Source: DATJPD01 sp036394195
GTDB taxonomy: Bacteria; Pseudomonadota; Alphaproteobacteria; CACIAM-22H2
Direction of reading: 5' to 3'
DNA length: 44,018 nucleotides
NCBI GenBank assembly: GCA_036394195.1
Contig: DASWFO010000196.1
Coordinates: forward strand, 1 to 44,018
Under the pieces are notes generated by a model, which made no database searches, was not told the origin of the DNA, and saw only the letters and a list, made by a program, of their open reading frames with translations. A program made the position numbers and the translations under genes. Below, piece by piece: positions 24,901 through 33,396 of this stretch. Within the stretch, counting starts at the first letter, position 1. The number at the start of each line of letters is the position of its first letter.

Positions 24901-26672
24901 TGGTGAACGCCGTCCGATCCGCACCCGAGCGGCCGTTCCTGGTGGCGGTACCGCCGGCGGTCGCGGTCGCCGCGCTCCTGTTCTACACGGCGTCCAACGC
25001 GCACGGCGTCCGCCTCGCGACACTCGCCGGCATCTATGCGCTGCTCGTGATCGGCTATCAGTTCGTGTTTGGACGGCTGGGCGCCCTGTCGCTGGCGCAA
25101 GGCGCCTTTTTCGGCCTCGGCGCCTTCGTGACCGCGCGGCTCGGCCTCGCCGATCTGCCGTTCCTGATCACGTTCCCCGCCGCGATCGCGCTGCCGGCGC
25201 TGGTGGCGGCACTGGTCGTCGGGCCGGTGCTGCGCCTGCAGTCCTATTACGTGCCGCTGGTGACGCTGGGTCTTGCCCAGATGCTGTTCATCGCGGCCCT
25301 GAGCAGCGGCGACATCGCCGGCGTGCCGACCATCATGTTCCTGCCCGGCCTGGAGTTGCCGCGCGGACCCGCGTTCGCCATTTTTGTATGGGTGCTGGCG
25401 ATCGTCGGCGCGCTGATCGCCTGGTCGCTGTCCGCCACCCATTTCGGGCGCTTCGCCGAGGTCGTCCGCGACAATCCGGTCGCGGCGGGTGCCGTCGGCC
25501 TCGATGCCGGCCGGATGCGGCTGCAGGGCTTCGTGCTGAGTGCCGCCTATGGCGGCGGTGCCGGCGCGCTCCACGCCCACCTCACGGGCGTCGTGAGCCC
25601 GGCGGATTTCAGCCTGCCGGTGATGATCATGTGTCTCGCGATGGCGACCGTCGGCGGCCGGCGGCACGTGACCGGCGGCATCGTCGGCGTCGTCCTGCTC
25701 AATCTCGCCGTGGAAGCGGCCGGGCTGTCGCCGCTCTACCAGCCGATCTTCTACGGGCTGATGGTCCTGATCGCGCTGTACTGGCTGCCGGACGGCGTCC
25801 TCGGCCTACTGGAGCGCCGCTTCGCACCCCTGTCGGTCGTGGTCTCGCCAGCGCCGCAGGCGATCCCAGCCCGCAAAGCCGCGCGCATCGCCGGGCCGCT
25901 GCTCGCCGTCCGCGGCATCACGCGCCGCTTCGGCGGCGTGATCGCCGTCGACAACGTGAGCCTGGCGCTGCACCCGGGCGAGATCCTCGGCATGATCGGT
26001 CCCAACGGCTCCGGCAAAACGACGCTGCTGAACGCGCTGTCGGGCCTGAGCCCGGCCCAGACCGGCCGCATCTTTCTCTCCGGGCGCGACATCACCAACC
26101 TGGCGCCGCACGAGGTCGCGCGGGTCGGACTCGCCCGCAGCTTCCAGACGGCGCAGCTCGCCGACCGCCTGTCGGCGCTGGACAACGTCGCGGCGGCGCG
26201 CGCGGCTCTCAACGGCCTGGATTTCGGCGCCATCGTGCAGCGCGCCCGGGCGGAAACCGCATTCGCGCGGGCCCGCGCCGAGGCGATGGCGTGCCTCGAT
26301 ATCGTGAACCTGGTCGCGGCGGCGGCAACGCCCGCGAGCCAATTGGTGCCGGCGGACCGCCGGCGGCTGGAGATCGCGCGGGCCTTGGCCCTCGATCCCC
26401 TGGTCGTCGCGTTCGACGAGCCCGCGGCCGGTCTCGATGCGGACGAGCGCGACGCGCTCGCGGCGCTGTTGAAGCAACTCGCGGCGCGGGGGCTCGGGCT
26501 GATCGTGGTCGAGCACGAAGTGGCGTTCCTGCGCGGCATCGCAACGCGCCTGGCGTGCATGGACGCCGGCCGGCTGATCGCCATCGGGCCGCCCGAGATT
26601 GTGATGGCCGATCCGAAGGTGGCCGCGGCCTATCTCGGTGCCGGGGCCGTCGGCGGCGGGAGGATCAAATGA
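24900..26672 (+). CDS. Fused LivM permease-LivG ATPase of a branched-chain-type ABC transporter
   Basis: Single 590-residue chain with two domains. Residues about 1-310 are a LivM permease (YQFVFGRLGALSLAQGAFFGLGAF; loop HFGRFAEVVRDNPVAAGAVGLDA). Residues about 335-585 are a LivG ATPase: Walker A GPNGSGKT near 367, Walker B VVAFDEPAAGLD, switch His in VVEHEV. The expected signature LSxGQ reads LVPADRRRLEIARALA, so the first part of the motif is degenerate. I chose ATG 24900, which overlaps the livH stop; a GTG one codon earlier is equivalent. livF overlaps its end by 4 bp. LivM-LivG fusions are known; the altered signature is the odd part. Confidence 0.9.
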   Translation: MVNAVRSAPERPFLVAVPPAVAVAALLFYTASNAHGVRLATLAGIYALLVIGYQFVFGRLGALSLAQGAFFGLGAFVTARLGLADLPFLITFPAAIALPALVAALVVGPVLRLQSYYVPLVTLGLAQMLFIAALSSGDIAGVPTIMFLPGLELPRGPAFAIFVWVLAIVGALIAWSLSATHFGRFAEVVRDNPVAAGAVGLDAGRMRLQGFVLSAAYGGGAGALHAHLTGVVSPADFSLPVMIMCLAMATVGGRRHVTGGIVGVVLLNLAVEAAGLSPLYQPIFYGLMVLIALYWLPDGVLGLLERRFAPLSVVVSPAPQAIPARKAARIAGPLLAVRGITRRFGGVIAVDNVSLALHPGEILGMIGPNGSGKTTLLNALSGLSPAQTGRIFLSGRDITNLAPHEVARVGLARSFQTAQLADRLSALDNVAAARAALNGLDFGAIVQRARAETAFARARAEAMACLDIVNLVAAAATPASQLVPADRRRLEIARALALDPLVVAFDEPAAGLDADERDALAALLKQLAARGLGLIVVEHEVAFLRGIATRLACMDAGRLIAIGPPEIVMADPKVAAAYLGAGAVGGGRIK

Positions 26673-27421
26673 GCGTCGACCAACCGAACGCCAGCACCGA
26701 ACCGTTGCTGGAGGTGCGCGGCCTCGTGGCCGAGATCGGCGGCGTGCCGGCGCTGACCGGGGTGAACCTCGAAATTCACGCCGGCGAGATCGTCGCGCTG
26801 CTCGGTCCGAACAGCAGCGGGAAGACCACCACCTTGCGGGCGATCATGGGGTTGGTGGCGCCCGCGCGCGGCACCGTTGAGTTCCGCGGCGCACCTCTCG
26901 CCGGCATCCCGGTCGAGCAGCGGGCGCGGCTGGGTGTCGCGTATCTACCCGAAGGCCGCCGGGTGTTCCCCGGCCTTTCGGTCCAGGACAATCTGGCGGT
27001 GGCCTGCGATGCCGATCCCGAAGAACGCCGCCGCCGCATCGACGACATCGTGGAGCTGTTCTTCCCGCTCAAGGAGCGCATCAAGATGCCAGCCTGGCGG
27101 CTGTCGGGCGGACTGCAGCAGATGACGGCGATCGGCCGCGCGCTGATGAGCGATCCGCTGGTCATGATGCTCGACGAGCCATCGGTCGGTCTGGCGCCCG
27201 CGGTGCTCCGCGACGTGCTGGGGCGGCTCAGGAAGGTGGCCGAGCGCGGCACGGCGATTCTGCTCGCCGAGCAGAACGCGGCGGCGGCCCTGGCCATCGC
27301 CGACCGCGCCTACGTGCTCGACCGCGGTGCCGTGATCGCCGAGGGACTGGCCGCGGATTTCCTGATCGATTCCGCCCGCCAGACGCCGAGCCCGACGCTC
27401 ACCGCCAGCCCGATTCGCTAG
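26669..27421 (+). CDS. Branched-chain-type ABC transporter ATPase, LivF family
   Basis: Second ATPase of the HAAT transporter (250 residues). Walker A GPNSSGKTT near residue 47, Q-loop region YLPEGRRVFPGLSVQDNL typical of LivF, an intact signature LSGGLQQM, Walker B VMMLDEPSVGLAP and AEQN in place of the switch-His context, as usual for LivF. The ATG at 26669 overlaps the upstream stop (ATGA), so it is translationally coupled to the fused LivMG protein. Because the partner ATPase domain has a degenerate signature, this subunit supplies the one canonical ABC signature of the complex. Confidence 0.94.
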   Translation: MSVDQPNASTEPLLEVRGLVAEIGGVPALTGVNLEIHAGEIVALLGPNSSGKTTTLRAIMGLVAPARGTVEFRGAPLAGIPVEQRARLGVAYLPEGRRVFPGLSVQDNLAVACDADPEERRRRIDDIVELFFPLKERIKMPAWRLSGGLQQMTAIGRALMSDPLVMMLDEPSVGLAPAVLRDVLGRLRKVAERGTAILLAEQNAAAALAIADRAYVLDRGAVIAEGLAADFLIDSARQTPSPTLTASPIR

Positions 27422-27426
27422 CGGAT

Positions 27427-27446
27427 CTGGGGCCGGTCAGCCCCGG
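27427..27446 (+). terminator. Weak hairpin after livF
   Basis: CTGGGGC (27427-27433) and GCCCCGG (27440-27446) can pair around CGGTCA, six bases after the livF stop. It is followed by an A/T-rich stretch (CAATAAAGCATTTG) but no T-run. It may end the liv operon before pyrE. Confidence 0.3.
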
Positions 27447-27517
27447 CAATAAAGCATTTGCCCGATCGGCCCGCTTCGCCCTAAACAGGGTTGTCGACCA
27501 CCCAAGGACGCAACCGG

Positions 27518-28210
27518 ATGACGCCGCAAGAGATCGCGCAAACCACGGCCGGCATTCTGATCGAGACCAAGGCCGTGCATTTCAATCCGGCCAAGCCCTA
27601 CATCTTCACGTCGGGCTGGGCGAGCCCGACCTATATCGACTGCCGCAAGCTGATCTCGTTCCCGCGCGCGCGCGGCAAGCTCATGGATATGGCGGTCGAG
27701 ACGATCGAGCGTGAAGTCGGCTTTGCCGCCATCGATGCCGTCGCCGGCGGCGAGACCGCGGGCATTCCGTTTGCGGCGTGGATCGCCGACCGCCTGTCGG
27801 CCCCGATGCTGTATGTGCGCAAGAAGCCGAAAGGCTTTGCCCGCAACGCCCTGATCGAAGGCGACGTGCGGTCCGGCTCCCGGGTGCTCCTGGTCGAAGA
27901 CCTCGCCACCGACGGCAAGAGCAAGCTGCACTTCATCAAGGGCCTTCGCGACGCCGGCTGCGAGGTGACCGACACCTTCGTGTTGTTCCACTACGGAATC
28001 TTTCCGGAGACCAAGGAAAGCCTGACCGGCGCCGGTGTGCGTCTGCACGCGCTCGCGACCTGGTGGAACGTGCTGGAGCTCGCCGAGAGCGGTCGATACT
28101 TCTCGGCCGCCGACCTCGCCGAAGTGCGCAAGTTCCTCGAGCGCCCCGCCGAGTGGTCGGCCGCGCACGGCGGCACCGGTCCGGGCGCCCAGGCGAAGGC
28201 CAGCGGCTAG
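27518..28210 (+). CDS. pyrE: Orotate phosphoribosyltransferase
   Basis: Pyrimidine biosynthesis enzyme that joins orotate to PRPP to form orotidine-5'-phosphate. The 230-residue product contains the PRPP-binding loop VLLVEDLATDGKSK near 124-137, the N-terminal YIFTSGWASPTYIDCRKL block and YVRKKPKGFARN, all typical of PyrE. ATG 27518 (MTPQEIAQ) is chosen; AAGGACG lies about 12 nt upstream. A TTG at 27491 gives nine extra non-conserved residues. The C terminus has a long tail (SAAHGGTGPGAQAKASG) beyond the core. The downstream isomerase starts 13 bp later, so the two are probably co-transcribed. Confidence 0.95.
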   Translation: MTPQEIAQTTAGILIETKAVHFNPAKPYIFTSGWASPTYIDCRKLISFPRARGKLMDMAVETIEREVGFAAIDAVAGGETAGIPFAAWIADRLSAPMLYVRKKPKGFARNALIEGDVRSGSRVLLVEDLATDGKSKLHFIKGLRDAGCEVTDTFVLFHYGIFPETKESLTGAGVRLHALATWWNVLELAESGRYFSAADLAEVRKFLERPAEWSAAHGGTGPGAQAKASG

Positions 28211-28223
28211 CGCCGCACGGCCC

Positions 28224-29009
28224 ATGCTTCGCTTCGGCGTCAACATCTCGACGATGTTCACCGAGCTGAAGCCGCTCGATCGGTTCGCCGCCGCGGCCCA
28301 GGCCGGATTTTCCGCGGTCGAGATGCAGACGACCCCCTACGAGCTCGACCTCGACGACGTGATCCGCGCCCGCGATGCCGCGGGGCTCCCCGTCGTGCTG
28401 CTCAACTTCCCGATGGGCAGCCGCGAAAAGGGCGACCGGGGCCTCGCCGCCTTGCCGGACCGCGTCGAGGAGCTGACACGCGGCTTCGAAATGACGCGGC
28501 GCTACGCCGAACGGCTCGGCGTGCAGCGGCTCAACCTGCTGCCCGGCTGTCCGGACCCGGCGGTGGAAAAAGCCCGGGCACGCGCGACGCTGGTGGAAAA
28601 TTTCCGGCGTGCCGCGCGCGTCATGCGCGATATCGGAGCCATTGTGCTGCTGGAGCCGATCAATACGCACGACGTTCCGGGGTTCTTCGTCTCGCGGGTC
28701 GCCGAGGCCGTCGCCATCCTGGACGAGATCGGAGAGCCGAATGTCGGCCTTCAGTTCGACTTCTATCACGTGGCGCAGATGGGCGACGCCCTGCTGCCGA
28801 CGTTTGACCGGTTTTTGCCCAGGATCGCGCATATCCAGTTCTCCGACGCGCCGGGCCGCCAGGAGCCCGGCACCGGCCGCATCGACTTCGCGCCGGTGTT
28901 CGCCGCCATCGAGCGCAGCGCCTATGACGGCTGGACGAGCGCCGAGTACTTCCCGAAGCGGCCAACCGCCGAAACGCTGGCGTGGTTCGCCCCGTACCGC
29001 CGCCGCTGA
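28224..29009 (+). CDS. Hydroxypyruvate isomerase-like TIM-barrel protein
   Basis: Member of the AP-endonuclease-2/xylose-isomerase-like TIM barrel superfamily, 261 residues. Blocks LRFGVNISTMFTELKPLDRF, the Glu in IVLLEPINTHDVPGFF, GLQFDFYHVAQMGD and HIQFSDAPGRQEPGTG follow the hydroxypyruvate isomerase (Hyi) pattern, including the two catalytic glutamates (LLEPIN and SAEYFP) and metal-binding Asp/His residues. Known Hyi converts hydroxypyruvate to tartronate semialdehyde. The class V aminotransferase and ThDP enzyme elsewhere in the window would fit glyoxylate metabolism, but these genes are not adjacent. ATG 28224, no strong ribosome binding site, 13 bp after pyrE. Confidence 0.82.
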   Translation: MLRFGVNISTMFTELKPLDRFAAAAQAGFSAVEMQTTPYELDLDDVIRARDAAGLPVVLLNFPMGSREKGDRGLAALPDRVEELTRGFEMTRRYAERLGVQRLNLLPGCPDPAVEKARARATLVENFRRAARVMRDIGAIVLLEPINTHDVPGFFVSRVAEAVAILDEIGEPNVGLQFDFYHVAQMGDALLPTFDRFLPRIAHIQFSDAPGRQEPGTGRIDFAPVFAAIERSAYDGWTSAEYFPKRPTAETLAWFAPYRRR

Positions 29010-29041
29010 GACCGCGCACTCCCCCGCCACAAGGAGGCCCC

Positions 29042-29524
29042 ATGCCCGCGAACACGCCGCCATCCTGTGTCATCGTCGATGCCAAGAGTCTGCCGGCACG
29101 GATCGGCACCGGCTATCCGGCGCCCTATGCGGAGCCCTGCGCCAAGCGCATCAAACGGGCGCTCGGCAACGCGGTCGGCCTCAAGACCTTCGGGGTCAAC
29201 CTCACCGAGCTGCCGCCCGGCACCTGGTCGTCGCAGCGGCACTGGCATTCGCGCCAGGACGAGTTCATTTACGTGCTCGAAGGCGAGATCACGCTGGTCA
29301 CGGACGAGGGCGAATTCACCCTGAAGCCCGGGATGGCCGCCGGTTTTCCGGCCGGCACGCCGAACGGCCACCATCTGATCAACCGCACGAACAAGCCGGC
29401 GGTGTATCTCGAGGTCGGTGACCGTCCCGCCGGTGATCAAGGGTTCTATTCGGAGGCCGATCTCGCCGCCCATCAGCACGACAGCAAGTCTTATTTCACG
29501 CGTCGCAACGGCGAACCGTACTGA
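29042..29524 (+). CDS. Cupin-domain protein
   Basis: Single-domain cupin of 160 residues. Motif 1 is RHWHSRQDEFIYVLEGE (about residues 74-90), giving two histidines and a glutamate for metal binding. Motif 2 is PAGTPNGHHLINRTN. The N terminus has DAKSLPARIGTGYPAPYA, a pattern seen in cupins of proteobacteria without a firm function. The ATG at 29042 has a strong AAGGAGG site 7 nt upstream; the open frame to 28982 overlaps the isomerase and is ignored. It is probably the last gene of the pyrE unit. Enzyme or sensor role unknown. Confidence 0.88.
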   Translation: MPANTPPSCVIVDAKSLPARIGTGYPAPYAEPCAKRIKRALGNAVGLKTFGVNLTELPPGTWSSQRHWHSRQDEFIYVLEGEITLVTDEGEFTLKPGMAAGFPAGTPNGHHLINRTNKPAVYLEVGDRPAGDQGFYSEADLAAHQHDSKSYFTRRNGEPY

Positions 29525-29542
29525 GCCAGGTATGCTCAAATC

Positions 29543-31396
29543 GTGACACTTCCCCCCTCACCCCGCGTGGGCTGCGAAAGCCCCACTGGGGCTTTCGCGG
29601 GCGCCCTACGCGCCTCTCCCACGAGGGGAGAGGGAGTACGAGCACGCAGTCATATCTACCTGTCCCCTTGTGGGAGAGGTCGCGAGCGCCCCAAATCTTT
29701 TTCAGGGGGCAAAGCCCCCTGCACCCCGGGAGCGGGTGAGGGGTTTTTTCAGCGGCTCGCCGGATTTGTCCTAGCACTTGCCCTGTTGTTTTCGAGCGCG
29801 CCGGCCGCAGCGAAGGACGAGCTGGTCATCGGAATGACGCAATTCCCCTCGACCTTTAATCCTATGATCGACGCGATGCTCGCCAAGTCCTACATCCTGG
29901 CGGCGACACTGCGGCCGTTCACGTATTTCGACAAGGACTGGAAGCTCGCCTGCATGCTGTGCACCGAGCTTCCGACCCTCGAGAACGGCAAGGCCAAGCT
30001 CGAGGATCTGCCGGACGGCAGAAAGGGGCTTGCGGTCACGTACACGATCCAACCCGGTGCCACCTGGGGTGACGGCACGCCGGTCACCACCGACGACGTG
30101 CTGTTCGCGTGGGAGGTCGGAAAGAATCCGAAGACCGGCGTTCCCGAGGCCGACCCATACCTCCACGTGACCAGGATCGACGTCGTCGACCGCAAGACGT
30201 TCACCTTGCACGTCGACAAGCTGCATTTCGAGTACAACTCATATTTCGTCTTCGATCCCCTGCCGGCCCACATCGACCGCAAGAACTTCGACGATCCGGA
30301 GAACTACCGGCGGCGCACCGCGTACGACACCGACACGACCAATCCCGGCCTCTATTACGGCCCGTACCGGATCACGCAGGTGGTGCCGGGGTCGCATGTG
30401 GTCCTGGAACCGAACCCAACTTGGTACGGCACGAAGCCCTATTTCAAGCGCGTGACGATCCGGGTGATCGAGAACACCGCGGCACTCGAAGCCAACCTGC
30501 TGTCCGGCAGCATTGACTATGTCGCGGGAGAGCTTGGCTTCTCGCTCGACCAGGGCCTCGCCTTCGAAAAACGCCATCGCGATCGGTTCGACGTTCAATA
30601 CAAGCCCGGGCTGGTCTACGAGCATATCGACCTCAATCTCGACACCCCGATCCTGAAGGACAAACGGGTGCGCCAGGCCCTGCTTTATGGGCTCGACCGT
30701 GAGACCATGAGCCAGCAGCTGTTCGAGGGCAAGCAGCCGGTCGCGCACTCGTTCGTCAGTCCGCTCGACTGGATCGCGGCACCCGATCTGCCGAAATACA
30801 ATTACGATCCGGCGCGCGCGGCATCGCTGCTCGACGCGGCCGGCTGGTCGCAGATGAAGAACGGTGTCCGGACCAACGAAGCGGGCGAGCCGCTGCGCCT
30901 GGAGCTCATGACCACCGCCGGCAACCGCACGCGCGAGACCGTGGAACTGGTCCTGCAAAGCCAGTGGAAGAAGCTCGGGATCGATATCCGCATCCACAAC
31001 GAGCCGGCGCGGGTCGGCATGGGCCCGACGCTGCGCGAGCGCAAGTTTACCATGACGATGTATGCCTGGAGCACGGGCCCGGAAAACGTGCCGCGGTCGA
31101 TTCTCAATTCGCAGTCGATTCCAGGCCCTGACAACGGCTACACCGGCCAAAACTTCACCGGCTTCAAAAGCAGCGAGGCGGATTCGCTGATCGAGCGGAT
31201 CGAAGGCGAGCTCGACCGCGGCAAGCGCTTCGCTCTCTGGCACCGTCTCCAGGAGATCTACATCGACGACTTGCCGGTCCTGCCGCTCTATTTCCGCTCT
31301 GATACGTTCATCACCCCCAAGTGGCTGACCGGCATCGAGCCGACTGGCCATTCCGGCGGCACCACGCTGGCGATCGAAAACTGGCGGTCGCGCTAA
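29543..31396 (+). CDS. Peptide-type ABC substrate-binding protein (SBP family 5), start unclear
   Basis: Periplasmic receptor of an oligopeptide-type importer. The clear family part starts at a hydrophobic signal segment, RLAGFVLALALLFSSAPAAA (from about 29753), followed by KDELVIGMTQFPSTFNPM. Later blocks include VTYTIQPGATWGDGTPVTTDDV, PNPTWYGTKPYFKRV and DKRVRQALLYGLDRET. No ATG, GTG or TTG lies between the repeat element and this signal. The only usable in-frame starts are GTG 29543 and GTG 29567, both without a ribosome binding site, which would add about 60-67 residues translated from the repeat. The coordinates given are the longest frame. Two permeases follow downstream; no ATPase is present. 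Confidence 0.85.
   Translation: MTLPPSPRVGCESPTGAFAGALRASPTRGEGVRARSHIYLSPCGRGRERPKSFSGGKAPCTPGAGEGFFQRLAGFVLALALLFSSAPAAAKDELVIGMTQFPSTFNPMIDAMLAKSYILAATLRPFTYFDKDWKLACMLCTELPTLENGKAKLEDLPDGRKGLAVTYTIQPGATWGDGTPVTTDDVLFAWEVGKNPKTGVPEADPYLHVTRIDVVDRKTFTLHVDKLHFEYNSYFVFDPLPAHIDRKNFDDPENYRRRTAYDTDTTNPGLYYGPYRITQVVPGSHVVLEPNPTWYGTKPYFKRVTIRVIENTAALEANLLSGSIDYVAGELGFSLDQGLAFEKRHRDRFDVQYKPGLVYEHIDLNLDTPILKDKRVRQALLYGLDRETMSQQLFEGKQPVAHSFVSPLDWIAAPDLPKYNYDPARAASLLDAAGWSQMKNGVRTNEAGEPLRLELMTTAGNRTRETVELVLQSQWKKLGIDIRIHNEPARVGMGPTLRERKFTMTMYAWSTGPENVPRSILNSQSIPGPDNGYTGQNFTGFKSSEADSLIERIEGELDRGKRFALWHRLQEIYIDDLPVLPLYFRSDTFITPKWLTGIEPTGHSGGTTLAIENWRSR
29549..29740. repeat. Composite intergenic repeat of several palindromes
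   Basis: Dense array of inverted repeats: GCGAAAGCCCC (29574-29584) pairs perfectly with 29588-29598 around a 3-nt loop; CTCTCCC...GGGGAGAG follows near 29614-29632; CAGGGGGC (29703-29710) pairs perfectly with GCCCCCTG (29714-29721). The CCCCTCACCCC...GGTGAGGGG ends can also pair across the whole element. It lies between the cupin and the ABC binding-protein gene and runs directly into the signal-peptide codons of the latter. Confidence 0.65.
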
Positions 31397-31421
31397 GACG
31401 AAAGCACGATGACCAAACGAC

Positions 31422-31458
31422 CCCCCTCCCTACCCTCCCCCGCAAGGGGGGAGGGGAA
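31422..31458. repeat. Intergenic C/G-rich palindromic repeat, copy 2
   Basis: Almost identical to 11060-11096: CCCTCCCTACCCTCCCCC, then GCAAGG and GGGGAGGGG. A second palindromic segment with arms around CCAAT/ATTGG (about 31480-31520) follows. Together they fill most of the 168-bp gap between the binding-protein gene and the first permease. Confidence 0.75.
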
Positions 31459-31564
31459 GAAAGGCGCGCACCGCCCTCTGACCCCCTCCCCCGAGCCAAT
31501 TCTTTTCAGGATTGGGGGGAAGGGATGGGGTGGGGGTGACGCCCCGATTTGCAACTAAGCCGAC

Positions 31565-32533
31565 ATGCTGAGCTTTCTCGCCCGCCGTGCGGTTCAAAGC
31601 CTGATCGTGCTGGTGCTGATGTCGGTGGCGGTCTACGCGCTGATCGGGCTGATGCCCGGCGACCCGATCGACCTCATGATCAGCGCCAACCCGCGGCTGA
31701 CCGCGGCAGATGCAGAGCGTCTGCGGGCCATCTACGGCCTCGACCGGCCGTTGATCGAGCGCTACGCCGCCTGGGCCGGCGATGCGCTGCGCGGCGATTT
31801 CGGCTATAGCCGCAGCTTCGCCCGGCCGGTGGTCGAGGTGCTCGGCCCGCGTCTCGCCAACACCGCCGCCCTGATGCTGGCCGCCTTCGCGCTGGCGCTT
31901 TGCACCGGCATTCCGCTCGGCGTCATCGCCGCCTACCACTCGGACGGCCTTGTGGACAGCGCGATCAACCTGTTCTCGTTCGTCTCCGTCTCGGTACCGA
32001 CGTTCTGGCTGGCGCTGGTGCTGATCCTGATCTTTGCCGTGACGCTCGGCTGGCTGCCGGCGGGCGGCCTGCCGCCGGAGGGCAGTGGCGTGCTCGGCGC
32101 GGCGCGTCATCTGATCCTGCCGGTGTGCACCCTGGCCTTCGTCGAGGCGGGCTCCTATGCGCGCTACACGCGCGCCGCGATGCGCGAGGCGCTGCGTCAG
32201 GACTGGATCCGAACCGCGCGCGCCAAAGGCGCCGGCCCGGTGCGGGTCCTGGTCGGGCATGCGTTGCGCAACGCGATGATTCCGGTCGCCACCGTCGCGG
32301 CCCTCGGCTTCGGCGGCCTGTTCTCCGGCGCGCTGATCACCGAGACGATGTTCGCCTATCCCGGCATGGGCAAGCTGATCTTCGATGCAATGATGAACAA
32401 CGACTACAACCTGGCGCTGGTTGGTTTGCTCTTCGCCACATTGCTGACCCTGCTCGGCAACCTCGGCGCGGACCTCGCCTATGCGGCGCTCGACCCGCGC
32501 ATCTCCTACGGCGACCTCGAGCGCGACCGGTGA
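31565..32533 (+). CDS. Peptide-type ABC transporter permease, DppB/OppB family
   Basis: Inner-membrane permease with six hydrophobic segments (322 residues). It begins MLSFLARRAVQSLIVLVLMSVAVY, the usual DppB N-terminal helix. The ATPase contact loop is ARAKGAGPVRVLVGHALRNAMIPV, and the FAYPGMGKLIFDAMMNNDYN block near the C terminus is typical. The ATG at 31565 has no good ribosome binding site; it follows the repeat-filled gap after the binding-protein gene. Its stop overlaps the GTG of the second permease by 4 bp. Confidence 0.94.
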   Translation: MLSFLARRAVQSLIVLVLMSVAVYALIGLMPGDPIDLMISANPRLTAADAERLRAIYGLDRPLIERYAAWAGDALRGDFGYSRSFARPVVEVLGPRLANTAALMLAAFALALCTGIPLGVIAAYHSDGLVDSAINLFSFVSVSVPTFWLALVLILIFAVTLGWLPAGGLPPEGSGVLGAARHLILPVCTLAFVEAGSYARYTRAAMREALRQDWIRTARAKGAGPVRVLVGHALRNAMIPVATVAALGFGGLFSGALITETMFAYPGMGKLIFDAMMNNDYNLALVGLLFATLLTLLGNLGADLAYAALDPRISYGDLERDR

Positions 32534-33396
32534 CCCGGCAGCAGATCGCAACCTCGGCCGCGGCCGTCATCCTGGCCGTGCTGGCCACCCTCTCGCTGGG
32601 CGCACCGCTCATCGCCGCCATCCTCGGCCAGGACCCGAACAACGTCGACCTGTTGGCGCGGTTCGCGCCGCCCTCGATGGCGCACCCGCTCGGCACCGAC
32701 GACATCGGGCGCGACGAACTGCTGCGCCTGCTCTATGGCGGGCGGGTGTCGCTCGCCGTGGGCCTCACCGCGGCAGTGATCGCCGCCACCATCGGCACCA
32801 CGATCGGCCTCATCGCCGGGTATTTCGGCGGCCGGCTCGATGCCCTCCTGATGCGGCTGACGGACGCCGTGATCGCGCTGCCGCTGCTGCCGCTCTTGAT
32901 CGTGCTGGCGGCGATCGATCTGTCGAAGCTGGGGATTCCGGCCGACCTCGCGAACTCCCAGCAGATCAGCTTCTATCGCATCGTGGCGATCATCGCCCTG
33001 GTCGGCTGGACGACGGTCGCCCGGCTGGTGCGCGCCACCACGCTCAGCCTGCTCACCCGCGATTTCGTGCGCGCCGCCCGCGCGCTTGGCGCCGGACCGA
33101 GCCGCATCATGCTGGTTCACATCCTGCCGAACGCGATCTCGCCGGTGATCGTCGCCGCGACTCTCGCGGTCGGCAACGTGATCCTGTTCGAATCCGTGCT
33201 GAGCTTCCTCGGCCTCGGCATCCAGCCGCCGATCGCCAGCTGGGGCAACATGCTGACCAACGCGCAGGAGATCATCCAGACCGAGCCGATGCTGGCAATC
33301 TGGCCGGGGCTGCTCATCTTCATGACCGTCGCGTCCTGCAACCTGCTGGGCGACGCCCTGCAGGACGCCCTCGATCCGCGCGGTCGCAAGAACTAG
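32530..33396 (+). CDS. Peptide-type ABC transporter permease, DppC/OppC family
   Basis: Second permease of the importer, 288 residues. The GTG at 32530 lies in a GTGA overlap with the upstream stop. Family blocks: FAPPSMAHPLGTDDIGRDELLRLLYGGRVS at the N terminus, then the ATPase contact loop ARALGAGPSRIMLVHILPNAISPV, and LSFLGLGIQPPIASWGNML. About six hydrophobic segments. Its stop codon interlocks with that of the convergent ribokinase gene in a CTAG, so nothing else follows in this operon; the ATPases must be encoded elsewhere. Confidence 0.93.
   Translation: MTRQQIATSAAAVILAVLATLSLGAPLIAAILGQDPNNVDLLARFAPPSMAHPLGTDDIGRDELLRLLYGGRVSLAVGLTAAVIAATIGTTIGLIAGYFGGRLDALLMRLTDAVIALPLLPLLIVLAAIDLSKLGIPADLANSQQISFYRIVAIIALVGWTTVARLVRATTLSLLTRDFVRAARALGAGPSRIMLVHILPNAISPVIVAATLAVGNVILFESVLSFLGLGIQPPIASWGNMLTNAQEIIQTEPMLAIWPGLLIFMTVASCNLLGDALQDALDPRGRKN

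Noticed and set aside
24701..26668. N-terminal part of the 906-codon frame that ends with LivF
   Set aside because: Only the part from ATG 26669 is LivF; the earlier part is an out-of-frame reading of the fused LivMG gene.
29549..29740. CRISPR array or tRNA cluster in the palindrome-rich gap
   Set aside because: The hairpins are unlike each other and irregularly spaced with no direct repeat-spacer pattern, and no tRNA arm consensus or CCA end is present.
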